64,000 nt of DNA from NCBI GenBank assembly GCA_963674685.2, contig CAXXWT010000007.1:496001-560000 (forward strand). The letters run 5' to 3'. Every line of letters begins with the position of its first letter. Positions within the stretch are counted from its first letter, which is position 1. A program made the translations under genes and the position numbers. Under the pieces are notes generated by a model, which saw nothing but the letters and a program-made list of their open reading frames with translations, was not told where the DNA came from and made no database searches. Positions 61,449-64,000 of this stretch are shown here, piece after piece. Source of the DNA: G963674685 sp963674685. GTDB lineage: Bacteria > Lernaellota > Lernaellaia > JACKCT01.

Positions 61449-63734
61449 TTGGATTCCTATCTGAAATTCATAGTGCGCTACAAGGCTTACGTGCTGGGCG
61501 CGCTTATCCTCATCACGGCGGCGGCGGGGTGGATGATGACCCGGGGCGTCGTCGCTTCTTCGGCGGCCAAGCTGTTTCTCGGCGAAAGCAAAGGCTATCA
61601 CCGATACTTGAAACGCATCAAAGAATTCGGCAATTACGAAGTCATCGTCGTGGCGTTCCCTGATGTGGATCCCTTAGGCGGGCAAGGCCGGGACCGCCTC
61701 CAAAAGGCCGTGCAAAATATCGAGAAGCATCCCGAGGTGGATCGCGTGACGACGGTGCTCGACGCGCAACGCGTGTGGAGCGAAGGCGAGACGCTTTTCG
61801 TGGAAAGTTACGCCGATCTGGTCGCAAAAAATCCCGAGCGCGCCGGTCCGCTTTTAAAGATGTTGGCCGCGGATCCCATGTACTCGGGCCTACTGATTTC
61901 CCCGGACGCCGCACACGGCGTCGTGGCGGTCGAACTCAAGCTGAACGAAGATCGCCACGCCGAGTCCGCGCCGGGACTCGTCAATTCCGTGTTGTTCGAA
62001 TTGCGCGATGCGGGATTTCAGGCGGACGAACTTCATCCGGTGGGCTTTTTGACCATCATGGCCGAGGTGATGGTCCAGACCATCAATAACTTCAAAAGAG
62101 TATTTCCCGCCACGCTCGCCGTGCTTCTTCTCGCTGTGTTCGTCATGTTCAGAAGGCTGTGGCCCGTATTCATCACTTCCACCGTAGCCCTCATGGCGAC
62201 GGTCTGGACCATGGGCTTTGCGGTGCTTATCGACAGGCAGGTCAGCATCCTGATGGCCCTGGCGCCGACGGTGATTCTTATCGTCTCGTTTTCCGACGTC
62301 ATTCATTTATGCAGCGCCTATCTTTTGGAACTGGAAGACGCGGAAGATAAAAAAGAAGCCATCCACAAAAGCGGCGTGGACGTGGGACGGGCATGCCTTT
62401 ACACATCCATGACCACGTTCGTGGGCTTCGTGTCGTTATCGTTTGTTCCAACGCCGGTATTTCGCCAGATGGGGTTTGTGCTGGGATTCGGCGTGGCCGT
62501 TTCCCTGCTGATCGCCATGACGCTCACGCCGGTCCTTTTTGCCTTTATGCCGCGACCGAAGCCCTGGAGGGAAAGCGCTTCGCGGATTCAAAAAGGCCTG
62601 GACTTGAGTTTGCGGCATCTGTCGAATCTGGCCGTCAACCGGCCGTGGATTGTCGTAGCGCTTTTTACCGTCATTACGGCGGCGGCTGTTTTCGGCATAA
62701 CGCAGCTTCACGTCGAAACCGACATGACCAAGCGCCTGCCGGAAGATAACGTTGTGCGCGTCAACGAAAGATACTTCAACAAGCATTTTCCCGGCGCCAA
62801 CATTCTGGAAATTTATATCGACTGCCCCGGCGAAGGCGACGTTCTCGATCCCGGTTTCTTCCAAAAGGCCGCGAGTTTTCAAAAGCGCGTCGAAAAGCTG
62901 CCCGAGGTGCACGAGGCCGTTTCTCTCGTGAATCTCATGCGGATTATTCATCGCGAAATGAATCCGGAAAGCCCCGATGATTTGCCGGGCACGAAAGAGG
63001 AGCTTTCTCAATATCTTCTTTTATTCGAGATGTCCGGCGGCAGGGATCTGGACCGGCTCGTGGATTTTCAGCGCAAGACCATGCGCATCAACGTTTACAC
63101 AAAAGGCTGGGGCGTGCGTGAAAGTTATGATACCGGCGAAAAGGCGTTGGCCCTGGCCGGAGAATTTTTTAATGAGCCTGTAGGGGTCGAATCCACCGGC
63201 CTGCCTTATCTTATCGGGCAATGGCTCGATGAGCTTCTGGCGGGGCAGCGCCGGGGTCTTTTCTTTGCTCTGGCCGCCATCGCCGCCATGATGATCGTGG
63301 GCCTGCGATCCTTTTCCGCCGGAATGTGGTCGATGATCCCGAACGTCATTCCGCTGCTCGTCCTGGGAGGCTACGTGGGGCTGGCATGGGACGAGGTGGA
63401 TTCGGATACCCTCATGGTCGCCATGATGGCTATCGGCATCGGCGTGGACGACACGATCCATTTCCTTATGCGCCTGAAAATCGAGTCGAATAACGACGGC
63501 GATACGAAGGAATCGCTCATGAGAACTTTTCACTTTTCCGGCAGGGCCATCGTCATTACCTCCATCATCCTTTTCGTGGGCTTCCTCCCTTGCTCCATGA
63601 GCGATTATTTTTCCATCCGCATCCTGGGAACGCTCATGCCCATGACCCTTTTCACGGCCCTGTTTGCGGATTTGCTTCTGGTCCCCGCGCTGGTCAGCCT
63701 GGGCGTGATTCGATTCAAAAAAAAAGTGATCTGA
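61449..63734 (+). CDS. MMPL/RND-family exporter
   Basis: 761 residues, TTG start with GGGAGG about 9 bases upstream. Two repeats, each of one helix, a periplasmic loop of about 170-200 residues and five helices: TM near 13-30, 225-245, 250-275, 280-300, 320-360, then near 420-440 and 590-760. The blocks VSFSDVIHL and GIGVDDTIHFLM hold the proton-relay acidic residues typical of RND/MMPL proteins (hopanoid transporter and lipid exporters). Probably moves a lipid or hydrophobic compound outward using the proton force. No adaptor or outer-membrane partner is next to it. Confidence 0.88.
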   Translation: MDSYLKFIVRYKAYVLGALILITAAAGWMMTRGVVASSAAKLFLGESKGYHRYLKRIKEFGNYEVIVVAFPDVDPLGGQGRDRLQKAVQNIEKHPEVDRVTTVLDAQRVWSEGETLFVESYADLVAKNPERAGPLLKMLAADPMYSGLLISPDAAHGVVAVELKLNEDRHAESAPGLVNSVLFELRDAGFQADELHPVGFLTIMAEVMVQTINNFKRVFPATLAVLLLAVFVMFRRLWPVFITSTVALMATVWTMGFAVLIDRQVSILMALAPTVILIVSFSDVIHLCSAYLLELEDAEDKKEAIHKSGVDVGRACLYTSMTTFVGFVSLSFVPTPVFRQMGFVLGFGVAVSLLIAMTLTPVLFAFMPRPKPWRESASRIQKGLDLSLRHLSNLAVNRPWIVVALFTVITAAAVFGITQLHVETDMTKRLPEDNVVRVNERYFNKHFPGANILEIYIDCPGEGDVLDPGFFQKAASFQKRVEKLPEVHEAVSLVNLMRIIHREMNPESPDDLPGTKEELSQYLLLFEMSGGRDLDRLVDFQRKTMRINVYTKGWGVRESYDTGEKALALAGEFFNEPVGVESTGLPYLIGQWLDELLAGQRRGLFFALAAIAAMMIVGLRSFSAGMWSMIPNVIPLLVLGGYVGLAWDEVDSDTLMVAMMAIGIGVDDTIHFLMRLKIESNNDGDTKESLMRTFHFSGRAIVITSIILFVGFLPCSMSDYFSIRILGTLMPMTLFTALFADLLLVPALVSLGVIRFKKKVI

Positions 63735-63739
63735 AAAGT

Positions 63740-64000
63740 CTAAGGAGCAACACCGTTTGTCGTCTGGCTTGACGCAAGGCCCTTTTGCGCGGCGGCGAGT
63801 TGATCGGCGAAAAGCTCATTGATCGGCTGCGCTGTCAGCAGTTGTTCGAACAGTGAAACGGCCCGCGCGTATTGTTTTGTAATCAGGTAGGTCTGGGCCA
63901 GATTATGCGCACATTGAATGCAGTCCGGTTTATTGCGCAAAATTCGCTTCAACAGAATTTCAGCCTTGTTATATTGCTTCTGAAGAAGATAGCAGTTCGC
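63740..64000 (-). CDS. TPR-repeat protein, N-terminal part missing
   Basis: The frame is open to the window edge; 86 residues are seen. Two TPR units are clear: YLLQKQYNKAEILLKRIL and CAHNLAQTYLITKQYARAVS with FEQLLTAQP, followed by a Ser/Thr tail SSQTTNGVAP. TPR domains bind other proteins. The rest lies beyond 64000. Confidence 0.75.
   Translation of the reverse strand, partial: ANCYLLQKQYNKAEILLKRILRNKPDCIQCAHNLAQTYLITKQYARAVSLFEQLLTAQPINELFADQLAAAQKGLASSQTTNGVAP

Overview
The window looks like chromosome from a free-living, GC-rich, diderm (Gram-negative) bacterium. It has outer-membrane barrels (8792-10063, 17937-19595), many secreted lipoproteins with a lipobox followed by an aspartate-rich linker, a type IV pilin with a sigma-54-type promoter, and a complete set of housekeeping genes. 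The Asp-rich lipoprotein style, the C-terminal CGF-like endings and the mix of deltaproteobacterial-type families point to an uncultured Deltaproteobacteria-like or related lineage. This placement is inference from style, not a phylogeny. No rRNA, tRNA, phage structural gene, cas gene or CRISPR array was seen.

Layout. 1-5.4 kb (minus): a membrane/zinc-ribbon protein, a Ycf46-like double AAA ATPase and dapB, then a divergent S-adenosylmethionine synthetase followed by a Cys/Met PLP lyase that runs off the left edge. 5.5-8.7 kb (plus): tmk-holB-ricT-smpB, overlapping by ATGA. 8.7-13.4 kb: porin, GH39-like lipoprotein, an internally deleted flavin-reductase pseudogene, a radical SAM protein. 13.5-15.4 kb: an IS1111-type (IS110 family) element inserted in a palindromic repeat cluster. 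15.4-21.1 kb (minus): DUF1015, pilin, DUF6029 barrel with a TlpA thioredoxin, lipid-kinase-like protein. 21.4-30.6 kb: two beta-propeller lipoproteins, metallo-beta-lactamase-fold enzymes, an alpha/beta hydrolase, a C45-type Ntn hydrolase lipoprotein. 30.7-35.2 kb: proB-proA and nadB. 35.4-37.4 kb: an AT-rich nuclease-helicase gene beside the remnant of a truncated gene. 38-43 kb (minus): enoyl-CoA hydratase, ADP-forming acyl-CoA synthetase, transglutaminase, MerR regulator. 43.4-51.2 kb: a 905-residue lipoprotein, a BKACE-type enzyme, and overlapping hisS-hutH. 51.3-55.6 kb (minus): gltA-acnA-icd, the first three steps of the TCA cycle. 55.9-58.2 kb: vapBC and a B12-radical SAM protein. 58.3-64 kb: two secreted Asp-rich proteins, an MMPL/RND exporter and a partial TPR protein.

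Genes that work together: gltA, acnA and icd (citrate to 2-oxoglutarate, with an NAD-type signature in Icd); proB and proA (proline); tmk and holB (DNA replication supply and clamp loading) with ricT and smpB; metK with the Cys/Met lyase (methionine/SAM turnover); the DUF6029 barrel with its TlpA partner; vapB with vapC.

The most unusual part is the non-coding DNA. At least four dispersed repeat families fill the intergenic gaps. One is a composite of about 250 bp with six hairpins, present at 13.5-15.4 kb and 46.2-46.4 kb in the same order. An IS1111-type transposon has landed exactly inside one of its hairpin junctions, and removing the IS restores a site of the same length as the intact copies. 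The 3' non-coding end of that IS contains a near-match to the target strand, as expected if a guide RNA directs it. This is the strongest candidate for a little-described system in the window.
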